Assembly: GCA_029202445.1 (NCBI GenBank)
Contig: CP119321.1
Coordinates: forward strand, 2,108,001-2,172,000
Source of the DNA: Candidatus Microbacterium phytovorans
GTDB taxonomy: Bacteria > Actinomycetota > Actinomycetes > Actinomycetales > Microbacteriaceae
DNA: 64,000 nucleotides
Reading direction: 5' to 3'
Shown here: positions 11,564 through 19,700 of the stretch, in pieces
Numbering within the stretch: the stretch's first letter is position 1
Layout of the letters: each line of letters starts with the position of its first letter
Notes under the pieces: model-generated
The model's input: only the letters and a program-made list of their open reading frames with translations
Told to the model about the DNA's origin: nothing
Databases searched by the model: none
Translations under genes and position numbers: made by a program

Positions 11564-12909
11564 GCTCTGCGATGTTCCGCTCCTTCTCGGTCTTCAACTA
11601 CCGCGTCTGGTTCATCGGCGCGCTCGTCTCCAACGTGGGCGCGTGGATGCAGGCCACCGCGCTCAGCTGGGTGGTGCTCACCGAGCTCACCGACAACGAC
11701 GCCGGCGCGATGGGCGTCACCATGGCGTTGCAGTTCGCGCCGCCCCTGCTGCTCGTCGGCGTGACCGGCCTCGTCGCCGACCGCTTCGACCGCCGCCGCC
11801 TGCTGGTGGTCACACAGAGCGTCCTGCTCCTCCTCGGCGCGGCGATCGGTGTGCTCATCCTCCTCGGAGTGATGACGCTCCCCCTCATGTACGCGTTCGC
11901 GCTGGCCCTCGGCGTCGTCGCCGCCTTCGACAACCCCGCACGCCAGGCGTTCGTCTCCGACCTCGTCGCCCGCGAGAACGCGTCGAACGCCGTCGCGCTC
12001 AACGCGGCATCCTTCAACGGCGCGCGCATGATCGGACCCGCGGTCGCCGGGATCGTCATCGTCGCGGTCGGCACCGGCTGGGTGTTCCTCGTCAACGCGG
12101 TGACCTTCCTCGCGATGATCGTCGCCCTCGGGATGATCCGGGTCGACGAACTCATCCCGCGTGCGAAGGCGTCGAGGGCTGCGCGCCTGGCCGACGGCTT
12201 CCGGTACGTCGCACGCCGGCCCGACCTCATGGTCGCGTTCTCGATGGTGTTCCTGCTGGGCGCGTTCGGGATGAACTTCCCCATCTTCGCCTCCACGATG
12301 GCACTGGAGTTCGGCCAGGAGGCCGACGGCTACGGCCTCCTCAGCTCGATCCTCGCGATCGGTTCGCTCGCCGGCGCCCTGCTGGCCGCCCGTCGGGATC
12401 GCGCGCAGATCCGCTACGTGATCGTCGGCACCGGTCTGTTCGCCGTCGCCGCGCTCGTGTCCGCCTTCATGCCGACCTACTGGCTCTACGCGGCCACGCT
12501 GATGTTCACGGGCTTCGCGGTGGTGACCACGCTCACCACCGCCAACGGCTACGTGCAGACGACGACCGACCCCACGCTGCGCGGCCGGGTGCTCGCGCTC
12601 TACATGGCGATCTTGATGGGTGGCACGCCGGTCGGGGCACCCATCGTCGGCTGGGTGGCGGCGCAGTTCGGTCCGCGGGCGGCCATCCTGCTCGGTGCCG
12701 TCGCCGCGTTCGTGGCGTTCGGCATCGGCTTCGGCTGGTTGCTGCTGTCGGGACGCCTCCACCGCCACGGCTCCCGCCGGTTCGCCCTCACGCTCGACGA
12801 GACGCGCCCCATCCGGATCGTCACTCCCGAGGAGTTCAGCGACGAGGTGGCCGCCACGACGCCGATCGCCCTGCCGGGCGAGGGCGGACGAGGCGCGCGC
12901 GGCGCCTGA
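11560..12909 (+). CDS. MFS transporter, EntS/MFS_3-like
   Basis: The 449-residue protein begins FRSFSVFNYRVWFIGALVSN and continues WMQATALSWVVLTELT, the start pattern of the MFS_3 (enterobactin exporter-like) group with 12 predicted membrane helices. A hydrophilic tail of about 60 residues follows the last helix. The start overlaps the marR stop by 4 bp, so expression is tied to the regulator. Export of a small molecule is expected; the substrate is unknown. Confidence 0.92.
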   Translation: MSSAMFRSFSVFNYRVWFIGALVSNVGAWMQATALSWVVLTELTDNDAGAMGVTMALQFAPPLLLVGVTGLVADRFDRRRLLVVTQSVLLLLGAAIGVLILLGVMTLPLMYAFALALGVVAAFDNPARQAFVSDLVARENASNAVALNAASFNGARMIGPAVAGIVIVAVGTGWVFLVNAVTFLAMIVALGMIRVDELIPRAKASRAARLADGFRYVARRPDLMVAFSMVFLLGAFGMNFPIFASTMALEFGQEADGYGLLSSILAIGSLAGALLAARRDRAQIRYVIVGTGLFAVAALVSAFMPTYWLYAATLMFTGFAVVTTLTTANGYVQTTTDPTLRGRVLALYMAILMGGTPVGAPIVGWVAAQFGPRAAILLGAVAAFVAFGIGFGWLLLSGRLHRHGSRRFALTLDETRPIRIVTPEEFSDEVAATTPIALPGEGGRGARGA

Positions 12910-12955
12910 CCCGACGGGGCCGGGAGTACCGACCCGGCGTCGTCTCGTCCCGCTT

Positions 12956-13013
12956 ACAGGCAAAATCCGCACCGCGGCCGCCTCAGACGCCCCAGTAGGC
13001 GTCTTCTGCCTGT
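12956..13013. terminator. Nested hairpin between the MFS gene and nitronate monooxygenase
   Basis: An inner stem AGACGCC (12985-12991) / GGCGTCT (12998-13004) with a 6-nt loop is nested in an outer pair ACAGGCA (12956-12962) / TGCCTGT (13007-13013). Its position just after the MFS operon fits a transcription terminator, although no run of T follows. The rest of this 187-bp gap holds only the likely promoter of the next gene. Confidence 0.5.
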
Positions 13014-13096
13014 ACGCGGAACCCCGCGCCCCGGTGCCCCGGTGTCCGGTGCTCCGGTGCGCCCCGCGGGCGGCTGCCGTGGGCCAGGCTGGAGGT

Positions 13097-14143
13097 ATGA
13101 CTTCCCTCCCCGCTCTGCTGGGCATCGACACTCCGATCGTCCTCGGCCCTTTCGGCGGCATGTCGTCGGTCGCTCTGACGGCGGCGGTCAGCGAGGCCGG
13201 CGGCCTCGGGTCGTACGGCCTCTACGGTTGCAGCGCCGAGCGGATCGCCGACACGGCGACGCAGCTGCGGGCCGCGACCGACCGACCGTTCGCCCTGAAC
13301 CTGTGGATGCCGGTGGGCACCGAGGTGCGGCCCGGCGAGATCGACACGACCGCGGCCATCGCCACGGTGGCGCCGTTGTACGCGGAGCTCGGCATCCCGC
13401 TGCCGACGGAGGAGCCCGAGCGCTTCCTCGTCGACGTCGACGAGCAGCTCGAGGCGGTGCTCGCCGCGCGTCCGGCAGCCGTCAGCTTCGTGTTCGGGGT
13501 GCCGTCGTCGGCGTGGATCGTGGCGTTCCGCGAGCGTGGCGTCCGTGTCATCGGTGCGGCGACGACCGTGGCCGAAGCGGTGGCCGTCGAGCAGGCCGGC
13601 GCCGACGCGGTCGTGGCGAGCGGATTCGAGGCGGGTGGGCATCGCGTGAGCTTCCTCCGGCCTGCGGAGGATTCTCTCGTCGGGACGATGGCGCTCGTTC
13701 CCCAGGTCGCGGATGCCGTGGGCATCCCCGTGATCGCCGCGGGCGGCATCGCCGACCGGCGTGGCGTTGCGGCGGCGTGGGCGTTGGGTGCGGCGGGCGT
13801 GCAGGTGGGGACGGCGTTCCTGCGCACGCGCGAGTCGGCGGCCAGCCCTGCACACCGGGGGTCACTGGCGAACGTCGGCGCCGACGGGACCGTTCTCACG
13901 CGCGCGGCGACCGGGCGGTGGGCCCGCGGGGTGCGCAATCGCCTGATCGACACGGTCGAGAGCGGGGTGATCGCCCCGTTCCCCGCGCAGAGCTGGGTCG
14001 TGGGTCCGTTGCGCGCGGAGGCGAACCGTCGCGGCCTCGGAGACCTGCAGTCGTTGTGGTCGGGTCAGTCCGCCGCGCTCGCGGGGAGCGACGAGGCGGC
14101 GGTGCTCTTCAGGGAGCTGGCCGCCGGCATTCCCTCGCGGTGA
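13097..14143 (+). CDS. Nitronate monooxygenase-family flavoprotein
   Basis: This 348-residue protein has a TIM-barrel FMN fold. It begins with LGIDTPIVLGPFGGMSSVAL and contains VVASGFEAGGHR, followed by GIPVIAAGGIADRRGVAAAWALGAAGVQVGTA (shown here only to mark 13720-13815), the flavin phosphate-binding region. Family members oxidise alkyl nitronates or act as enoyl reductase-like enzymes. The GGAGGT immediately before ATG 13097 is too close to serve as a ribosome-binding site; CAGGCT (13085-13090) 6 nt before the ATG suggests a leaderless transcript instead. The gene runs tail to tail into the flanked operon at 14165. Confidence 0.85.
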   Translation: MTSLPALLGIDTPIVLGPFGGMSSVALTAAVSEAGGLGSYGLYGCSAERIADTATQLRAATDRPFALNLWMPVGTEVRPGEIDTTAAIATVAPLYAELGIPLPTEEPERFLVDVDEQLEAVLAARPAAVSFVFGVPSSAWIVAFRERGVRVIGAATTVAEAVAVEQAGADAVVASGFEAGGHRVSFLRPAEDSLVGTMALVPQVADAVGIPVIAAGGIADRRGVAAAWALGAAGVQVGTAFLRTRESAASPAHRGSLANVGADGTVLTRAATGRWARGVRNRLIDTVESGVIAPFPAQSWVVGPLRAEANRRGLGDLQSLWSGQSAALAGSDEAAVLFRELAAGIPSR

Positions 14144-14165
14144 CCGGCACCTCGACAACATCGGT
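14142..14165 (+). repeat. Left direct repeat flanking the peptide/ABC operon
   Basis: GACCGGCACC followed by TCGACAACATCGGT is repeated at 18055-18079 with a single extra C. The left copy fills exactly the gap between the stop codons of the nitronate monooxygenase and the ABC permease. The two copies are 3.9 kb apart in the same orientation and bracket the lower-GC operon. Confidence 0.8.
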
Positions 14166-15181
14166 CAACGGTCCTTGGCCAGAATCATCGGATTGGCGAA
14201 GACCACCCGGAGGGCTCCCACGTTCGCGGAGCTCCACCACGCCAGCCCACCCAGGACCGCCCAGGCGCCTATGACGAGTCGTGCGTCACCGATGGGAAGG
14301 ATGGCGCAGACGCCAAGCCCTCCGATCACGAAGAATCCCGCCATGAGGGCCTGCTCGAGGGACAGGATCACGGCGAGATCCGCGCGAGTCGCACCCGCGA
14401 AACGGTACGCGGCGAGCTCACTCCCCCTGAGGGCGTAACGACCGGCCGCCACGAGACCGCCCAGGATGCCGCCCACGACGAACAAGTATCTGTCCAGTCG
14501 GCCCAGATACTGACCGATCAGATCAAAGGGCGCGGTGAGCCGCGCGCTGGCCGCAACGTCTCCGCCGGTGACGGAGACGGCAGCGATCAACCGGGGAATC
14601 ATCAGCTTCACATCCGCGTAGCGCTCCAGTTGCACGGTGCATGAGGTGACCGTCGAAACGGGAGGCTCCAAAGGAATGGCCACCGCCGACGAGAGCCCGA
14701 GAGCGCTCTCATAGGTTGGTCCCGATGCGGCGTGCAGGGGCTCGCCCTGCGGCACCAGCAGGTGAAGGGAGCCGACTCCGGTCCATAGCGCACTCCCGAC
14801 CGCAGCGCGCGCTGTCGTCAACTCGGGCAGGAGACTGCGGCTCACCGCGACGGTGCGAATGCTCTCGCCGAGTTGGGGGTACGGCCGCCGCCCGAGCTCG
14901 ACGATCGCGCCAGCGCGAGCGACCCCTTTCATCGACGCAAGCGCATCACAAGATGGGCGGTGGATCTGGCCACCGTCGGGCAGCACCATGTCGACGGTGC
15001 TTCTTCCCTCCGAGATCTGCGTCTCCAGGTCGCCTTGCAGATCCAGCCACGTACCGGCACCGTGCCCGGCGACGAGGGTACCGGCAAGGAGAGTCGCGGC
15101 GATGAACCACACCCCACGCCCGGGGAGAAGCACGTTCGAGACGGCTTCTCGCACCAGATACCTCGGGCGCCAACCCGTCAC
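14165..15181 (-). CDS. ABC transporter permease, MacB/FtsX-like topology
   Basis: The 338-residue protein has one membrane helix near the N-terminus (around VWFIAATLLAGTLVAGHGAG), an extracytoplasmic domain of about 170 residues, and three C-terminal helices beginning near LFVVGGILGGLVAAGRY. This is the layout of MacB/FtsX-type permeases that work with a periplasmic or wall-associated adaptor. GTG 15181 is chosen because it overlaps the ATPase stop (GTGA); a GTG at 15193 is possible. It is the last gene of a five-gene operon. The substrate may be the secreted protein encoded first in the operon, or an envelope-active toxin (inference). Confidence 0.8.
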   Translation of the reverse strand: MTGWRPRYLVREAVSNVLLPGRGVWFIAATLLAGTLVAGHGAGTWLDLQGDLETQISEGRSTVDMVLPDGGQIHRPSCDALASMKGVARAGAIVELGRRPYPQLGESIRTVAVSRSLLPELTTARAAVGSALWTGVGSLHLLVPQGEPLHAASGPTYESALGLSSAVAIPLEPPVSTVTSCTVQLERYADVKLMIPRLIAAVSVTGGDVAASARLTAPFDLIGQYLGRLDRYLFVVGGILGGLVAAGRYALRGSELAAYRFAGATRADLAVILSLEQALMAGFFVIGGLGVCAILPIGDARLVIGAWAVLGGLAWWSSANVGALRVVFANPMILAKDR

Positions 15182-15810
15182 TGCCGGACCCACCTCTTCG
15201 CTCGGAGGTCGAAAACCCTATCGGCGACGTCGACCAGCACGGGATCATGAGTCGCGATGAGGATCGTCGTCGAGGAGTCCACCCCGCGAAGCGCCGCAGC
15301 GAACGCCGACGTATTCCCTTCGTCCAAATGAGCGGTCGGTTCGTCCGCAAAGATCGCTCGGCGCGGAGACGCGAGAGCTCTGGCCAAGCACAAGCGCTGC
15401 AGCTCACCGCCCGAAAGCGCCCGCGCTCGCTCGGTGGCGCGACGGCGCAGTCCGACGTGATCGAGCACATCGAGCGCGCGCTTCGCCGCCACGTCGAAGG
15501 GAACGCCGCTCGCGAGAGGTCCGAGAAGGACGTTGTCGAGCACGGAGCGTCCCGCGAGGACGTTGTTCCCCTGGGTCACCCAGGCGACATTGCCCGGATC
15601 GACGAGCATCGGGTGGCCACCGACTTCGTGGGCGACAGAGCCGCCGTCGGGGCGTTCGAGACCCGCCAGAATCGACAGGAGCGTTGTCTTGCCGGAACCG
15701 GACGGCGCGACGAGCACGTTTATGCATCCGCTCTCGAACTCGATAGAGACGTCGTCCAGCACGAGGGTGCGGGAGAAGGACTTGGTGATCCCGTGAGCAG
15801 TTACTCGCAT
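15178..15810 (-). CDS. ABC transporter ATP-binding protein, LolD/MacB type
   Basis: This compact 210-residue ATPase has Walker A PSGSGKTTLLS, a Q-loop WVTQGNNVL, signature LSGGELQRLCLARAL, Walker B AIFADEPTAHLD and switch His in IATHDP. It powers the MacB-like permease encoded next. The ATG at 15810 overlaps the adaptor gene by 10 bp. Base composition is clearly lower in GC than flanking genes, as across the whole operon. Confidence 0.93.
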   Translation of the reverse strand: MRVTAHGITKSFSRTLVLDDVSIEFESGCINVLVAPSGSGKTTLLSILAGLERPDGGSVAHEVGGHPMLVDPGNVAWVTQGNNVLAGRSVLDNVLLGPLASGVPFDVAAKRALDVLDHVGLRRRATERARALSGGELQRLCLARALASPRRAIFADEPTAHLDEGNTSAFAAALRGVDSSTTILIATHDPVLVDVADRVFDLRAKRWVRQ

Positions 15811-16901
15811 TGCGCCTTCACGTCGTCGGCGAGCGCCGAAGCGTCGCTCACGACATCCGCCCCGACGAACTCCGACTCCACGAGCACCTGACCGATCTCC
15901 GTCGACGCGCGCGGTGCCTCTTCGAGCGGCACCACATCGAGTGCATCGCCATCGACGAGCACAAGACATGCGAGATCGCCGCCGACCAGCAGCGCGGACC
16001 CCGGGACCGTTGCGGAGGTCACGGGAGACGCCGCGCGCAGATAGAGACCTCGCGCCACACTCACCTGCGGGTCGTCAGATGGCTCCAGGGGAAGACCACT
16101 GTCGCGCAGGGCTGACTGAAACGCGCGCACTTCCGAGGCATCCAGTTCCGTCCCCGCCACCGGCACGGTGGCGGCACCGACCAACAGCTCCCGCGGCAGG
16201 TCATCGAGCGGAGCAAGCGACTGCGACGACTCGCTAGGTGCGATGCTCACCGAGACGAGCGGCGACGAGCCTCGAACGATCGACTCGCCGGAAGACACCG
16301 TGGCTCCGACACTCATCAGAACTCGACTAACGCCCACCATGTCCGCCGGGACGTAGGCGACGTAATCGATGCGAAAGATCCCGTCTCTGGGCACACCGAT
16401 CTTCCCCTGAAGGGATCGAACGGCCGCCTCGGTCTCGGAAGAGAAGGTCTCCGAACGTGCGTTCGTGTCGAAGTCCGTGCGCGCCAAGAAGGCGTTGAGC
16501 TGCGCGACGTCTCGCCCCGTGTCGCCCAGTCGCAGCTCACGGAAGAAGGGCTCACCGCCCACCTGGGCGAGGACGACGTGGCCGTTCACCGCGATCAGCC
16601 GGTCACCCGACGAGGGCGTATCACCTACCGCGACGAAGACTCGTGTCACTACCCCTGCGGTGCTCGAGCGGACGTCCATCTCCGGGGAGGACCTCACTGT
16701 CGCCACGACACTCGTGCGGTAGTCGCTCGAGCGCTCTCCGGCGACCACGGTGCGGGGTGTGAGGGATTCGAGTGACTGCTGCTCGACCCAGCCCGGCACA
16801 TATGCCCAGGCTGCGAGCGCTACGAAGGGGACGAGCCAAATCAGCAGAGGCAACAGGGACCGAACTCGTCCGCCGTCCGATGGAGTGCTATCCGTCTTCA
16901 T
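15801..16901 (-). CDS. HlyD-like adaptor with peptidoglycan-binding domain
   Basis: The 366-residue protein has an N-terminal membrane anchor (LLPLLIWLVPFVALAAWAYV). An HlyD-like barrel half follows (TAGVVTRVFVAVGDTPSSGD), then an inserted PG_binding_1-type domain (LRLGDTGRDVAQLNAFLART, continuing to VRSLQGKIGVPRDGIF), and then a second barrel half. This architecture is known in Gram-positive ABC export systems, where the adaptor links a MacB-like permease to the cell wall. ATG 16901 overlaps the lipoprotein stop (ATGA). It probably guides a substrate across the peptidoglycan (inference). Confidence 0.82.
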   Translation of the reverse strand: MKTDSTPSDGGRVRSLLPLLIWLVPFVALAAWAYVPGWVEQQSLESLTPRTVVAGERSSDYRTSVVATVRSSPEMDVRSSTAGVVTRVFVAVGDTPSSGDRLIAVNGHVVLAQVGGEPFFRELRLGDTGRDVAQLNAFLARTDFDTNARSETFSSETEAAVRSLQGKIGVPRDGIFRIDYVAYVPADMVGVSRVLMSVGATVSSGESIVRGSSPLVSVSIAPSESSQSLAPLDDLPRELLVGAATVPVAGTELDASEVRAFQSALRDSGLPLEPSDDPQVSVARGLYLRAASPVTSATVPGSALLVGGDLACLVLVDGDALDVVPLEEAPRASTEIGQVLVESEFVGADVVSDASALADDVKAQCE

Positions 16902-17401
16902 CGCTGCGAGTCGAGGCAGGCGTCGATGGAGATCCCCGCAGACTCTAAGCGCTGTTCCTTCTCCGCCTTGGTGCCGCTCGAATCCAGGCCGGCCTCTGTT
17001 AGGCACCCTGAGAGAAGCGACGCGACCTCGCCGACATCCTCGACACTGACCTGCCATTGACTGTCGACCAGGACGAACTCGCCGTTGTAGCAGTCGTCAT
17101 CCACGCCGCTCACTACCGCCTCGTTCGGCACTGAGTACCGAATCACCTGATATTCCTCGAGAACCTCCACGAGGGCGAATCCCGCTTCCGTGAGGCAGCT
17201 CTCATACCGACGAAAAGCGGCATCGTATTCGTCGCGTGTCACCGTCCCGTCCTCCACGGCGGCCGCCTGCTCGACGGACAGCTCGAACCGAGGCGTCTCG
17301 GACGGCTTCGGCGCAGGATCTCCCGCACATCCCGCGATCCCCAAGGTCGCGAGCAGCAGCACGGACAGAAGACGCGACCTTCTTCTCCGCGTCGACGTCA
17401 C
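16898..17401 (-). CDS. Putative lipoprotein of the ABC/peptide operon
   Basis: This 167-residue protein starts with a basic stretch, a hydrophobic segment and the lipobox LGIAGC, so it should be lipid-anchored on the outer face of the membrane. The mature part has four cysteines besides the lipobox one, in YESCLTEAG, DDDCYNG, SGCLTEAGLD and DACLDSQR. CLTEAG occurs twice, suggesting a duplicated or disulfide-bonded fold. I do not recognise the family. GTG 17401 overlaps the stop of the preceding gene (GTGA). Its place between a secreted protein and an export adaptor suggests substrate binding or self-protection (speculative). Confidence 0.75.
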   Translation of the reverse strand: MTSTRRRRSRLLSVLLLATLGIAGCAGDPAPKPSETPRFELSVEQAAAVEDGTVTRDEYDAAFRRYESCLTEAGFALVEVLEEYQVIRYSVPNEAVVSGVDDDCYNGEFVLVDSQWQVSVEDVGEVASLLSGCLTEAGLDSSGTKAEKEQRLESAGISIDACLDSQR

Positions 17402-17769
17402 GTGCGGAAGGGGAACAAGCCCGCAAAGAACGGTGCGGGATCGACGTCATCATGCTCCGCGTTGCGCACGCTCTGCGTCGGGTTGGCGATGGCAGTGGTA
17501 GACGACGAGACCCACGACGTCCAGTAGATCGGCCCACTCGAGTAGGCGGCGTACGAAGCACGAACTCGAGCGTTCCCGCAGTAACGCACCCCGGGCGTGG
17601 TCGTCTTCGCTCTGTCAGTGGCGCTGGTGCCGTACACCGACTCCAGCACGATGCACTGATTGTTGTCGGATCCCAGCGCTGAAGCCGGTCCGGCGAGGGC
17701 CACTCCTCCCGTGACCGGGATCATCGCCAGTGATGACCCGATCGCAACTATGCGTAGCCGTCGTTTCAC
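17398..17769 (-). CDS. Small secreted protein of unknown function, first gene of the ABC operon
   Basis: The protein has 123 residues. A Sec-type signal peptide (KRRLRIVAIGSSLAMIP, ending near ASA, about residue 32) precedes a mature part of about 90 residues. The mature part has two cysteines (NNQCIVL and VRYCGN), an aromatic segment GPIYWTSW and the C-terminus FAGLFPFRT. GTG 17769 is chosen because GGAGG lies a few bases upstream (17779-17775); an ATG 10 codons earlier would lengthen the signal. It heads an operon with lipoprotein, adaptor, ATPase and permease. I do not recognise the family; an antimicrobial or envelope-active peptide is one possibility. Confidence 0.7.
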   Translation of the reverse strand: MKRRLRIVAIGSSLAMIPVTGGVALAGPASALGSDNNQCIVLESVYGTSATDRAKTTTPGVRYCGNARVRASYAAYSSGPIYWTSWVSSSTTAIANPTQSVRNAEHDDVDPAPFFAGLFPFRT

Positions 17770-18054
17770 GTTCCCCTCCGTCCATGCCATGCCCCTCACG
17801 AGGAGGCAGATCGTCGCACGCTATCGGGACGAGCCCGGTGAACCGCGGCGATGTTCGCCGCGATCTCGCTGGGACGGGTTGACGCGGACCGGGTCTCGAG
17901 ACGTGGGCGCACCCGCGAGGGGCCGCCGCGGCGGCGAGTTTCCTGGCCTCGGACTCCACCGACCGCAGCGTCGCGGTCGTCACGAATCACTTGTGCGCAC
18001 GTGATCGATCTGCCGGTGCGCTTTGCCTGTGGGCGGTCCGCCCGGCCAGCGCAC
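17770..18054. other. Intergenic region upstream of the peptide operon
   Basis: This stretch of about 285 bp holds no convincing gene. It must contain the promoter of the minus-strand operon, but no clear -35/-10 pair could be assigned. An imperfect palindrome (ATCACTTGTGCGCACGTGAT, 17986-18005, 16 of 20 bases symmetric) is a possible regulator site. Confidence 0.4.
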
Positions 18055-18079
18055 GACCGGCACCCTCGACAACATCGGT
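18055..18079 (+). repeat. Right direct repeat flanking the peptide/ABC operon
   Basis: GACCGGCACCC followed by TCGACAACATCGGT matches 14142-14165 except for one inserted C. This copy ends inside the palindrome of the carboxylase promoter (18077-18094), so it may be the original copy, with the left one generated when the operon was gained. Confidence 0.8.
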
Positions 18080-18118
18080 TAATGGCCGCTAACCTGATTT
18101 GAGTTATCCGTCGATAAC
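18077..18118 (+). promoter_or_regulatory. Operator-like palindromes upstream of the acyl-CoA carboxylase operon
   Basis: GGTTAATGGCCGCTAACC (18077-18094) is an almost perfect 18-bp palindrome, broken only at AT/GC beside the centre. Nine bases later GTTATC-CGTC-GATAAC (18103-18118) is a perfect 6-bp inverted repeat. Such sites upstream of carboxylase operons are typically bound by TetR-type sensors of acyl-CoA. No such regulator is encoded next door. The GTG start is at 18134 with GAGG at 18125-18128. Confidence 0.6.
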
Positions 18119-18133
18119 CGAAGCGAGGATGCC

Positions 18134-19696
18134 GTGTCGACGACGACCCCCTCCGGGTACCGTGCGCTGGTCGACGACCTGCGTGGCCGTCTGGATCGCG
18201 CCGCACGGGGCGGGCCCGAGAGCTCCCGCACCCGGCACGTCGAGCGGGGCAAGCTCCTCGTCCGCGACCGCATCGACGCCCTGCTCGACCGCGGCAGCCC
18301 CTTCCTGGAGGTCGCGCCGCTCGCCGCCTCCGACATCGACGGGTGGCCCGCCGCCGGCGTCGTGGCGGGGATCGGCCTCGTGCACGGCCGCCACGTCATG
18401 GTCATCGCCAACGACGCCACCGTCAAAGGCGGCACCTACCACCCGCTGACGGTCAAGAAGCACCTGCGTGCGCAGGAGATCGCCGCGGAGAACCGGCTGC
18501 CCTGCATCATGCTGGTCGACTCGGGCGGCGCCTTCCTGCCCCTCCAGGACGAGGTGTTCCCCGACCGCGACCACTTCGGGCGCATCTTCTACAACCAGGC
18601 GCGGATGTCGCGTGACGGCATCGCGCAGATCGCGGCCGTGCTCGGCTCGTCCACCGCCGGCGGCGCCTACGTCCCCGCCATGAGCGACCAGACGGTCATC
18701 GTGCGCTCCCAGGGCACGATCTTCCTCGGCGGCCCGCCCCTCGTGAAGGCCGCCACGGGCGAGATCGTCTCGGCGGAGGACCTCGGTGGCGGCGACACCC
18801 ACTCGCGGATCTCCGGCGTCACCGACCATCTCGCCGACGACGACGCGCACGCGCTCGAGATCGTCCGCGGCATCGTCGCGACCCTGCCCGCACCTGCGCC
18901 CCCCGTCTCCGCGCCCGTCCCCACCGAACCGCCCGCTCTGCCCTCCGAATCGCTCTACGACGTCGTCCCCGTCGACCTCACGACGCCCTACGACGCGCGC
19001 GAGATCATCGTCCGGCTGGTCGACGGCGGGCGTTTCGACGAGTTCAAGCGCGAGTACGGCGAGACGCTCGTGACCGGGTTCGCCCGCCTCCACGGCCACC
19101 TCGTCGGCATCCTCGCCAACAACGGCGTGCTCTTCTCGGAGTCGGCGATGAAGGGTGCGCACTTCATCCAGCTGTGCGACCAGCGCGGCATCCCGTTGCT
19201 GTTCCTCCAGAACATCACCGGGTTCATGGTCGGCCGGGAGTACGAGGCCGGCGGCATCGCGAAGCATGGCGCGAAGATGGTGAACGCGGTCGCGTGCGCC
19301 CGGGTGCCGAAGTTGACGGTCGTCGTCGGCGGCTCGTTCGGCGCGGGCACATACTCGATGTGCGGGCGCGCGTACTCGCCGCGGTTCCTGTGGCTGTGGC
19401 CCGGCGCGCGCGTGTCGGTGATGGGCGGACCACAGGCCGCGTCCGTACTGTCGACCGTGCGTCGCGACCAGATCGAAGCCTCCGGCGGCACCTGGTCGGC
19501 CGAAGAGCAGGCCGCCTTCGAAGCGCCGCTCCGCGAGCAGTACGAGCATCAGGGCAACCCCTACTACTCCACCTCGCGCCTGTGGGACGACGGGGTCATC
19601 GAGCCCGCGCAGACCCGCGACGTGCTCGGGCTCGCCCTCGACGTCGTCACCCGCACCCCGCTCCCCGAACCCGGCTACGGCGTCTTCCGGATGTGA
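18134..19696 (+). CDS. Acyl-CoA carboxylase, carboxyltransferase subunit (methylcrotonyl-CoA type)
   Basis: This 520-residue protein has two crotonase-like halves. The N-half contains [20 protein letters not shown] and [16 protein letters not shown]; the C-half contains [20 protein letters not shown] and [16 protein letters not shown]. These match 3-methylcrotonyl-CoA carboxylase beta better than propionyl-CoA carboxylase. It transfers CO2 from carboxybiotin to the acyl-CoA, a step of leucine breakdown. The biotin carboxylase gene follows after 4 bp. GTG 18134 has GAGG at 18125-18128. Confidence 0.9.
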   Translation: MSTTTPSGYRALVDDLRGRLDRAARGGPESSRTRHVERGKLLVRDRIDALLDRGSPFLEVAPLAASDIDGWPAAGVVAGIGLVHGRHVMVIANDATVKGGTYHPLTVKKHLRAQEIAAENRLPCIMLVDSGGAFLPLQDEVFPDRDHFGRIFYNQARMSRDGIAQIAAVLGSSTAGGAYVPAMSDQTVIVRSQGTIFLGGPPLVKAATGEIVSAEDLGGGDTHSRISGVTDHLADDDAHALEIVRGIVATLPAPAPPVSAPVPTEPPALPSESLYDVVPVDLTTPYDAREIIVRLVDGGRFDEFKREYGETLVTGFARLHGHLVGILANNGVLFSESAMKGAHFIQLCDQRGIPLLFLQNITGFMVGREYEAGGIAKHGAKMVNAVACARVPKLTVVVGGSFGAGTYSMCGRAYSPRFLWLWPGARVSVMGGPQAASVLSTVRRDQIEASGGTWSAEEQAAFEAPLREQYEHQGNPYYSTSRLWDDGVIEPAQTRDVLGLALDVVTRTPLPEPGYGVFRM

Positions 19697-19700
19697 TCGC

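Noticed and set aside
13091..13096. GGAGGT as ribosome-binding site of the nitronate monooxygenase gene
   Set aside because: It touches the ATG with no spacing, too close to function. The bases are better read as the 6-nt gap after a CAGGCT -10 box.
17398..17769. Lactococcin 972-type bacteriocin
   Set aside because: Size, signal peptide and ABC context fit, but I could not find the characteristic Gly-Thr-Trp start and His/Tyr-rich pattern of that family in the mature part.
14142..18079. Integrative element or transposon with its own recombinase
   Set aside because: No integrase, transposase or tRNA is present between or beside the direct repeats; only the repeats and composition suggest acquisition.
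17770..18133. Small genes in the gap upstream of the peptide operon
   Set aside because: Frames are open on both strands, but none has a ribosome-binding site or leaderless box with a protein-like sequence.
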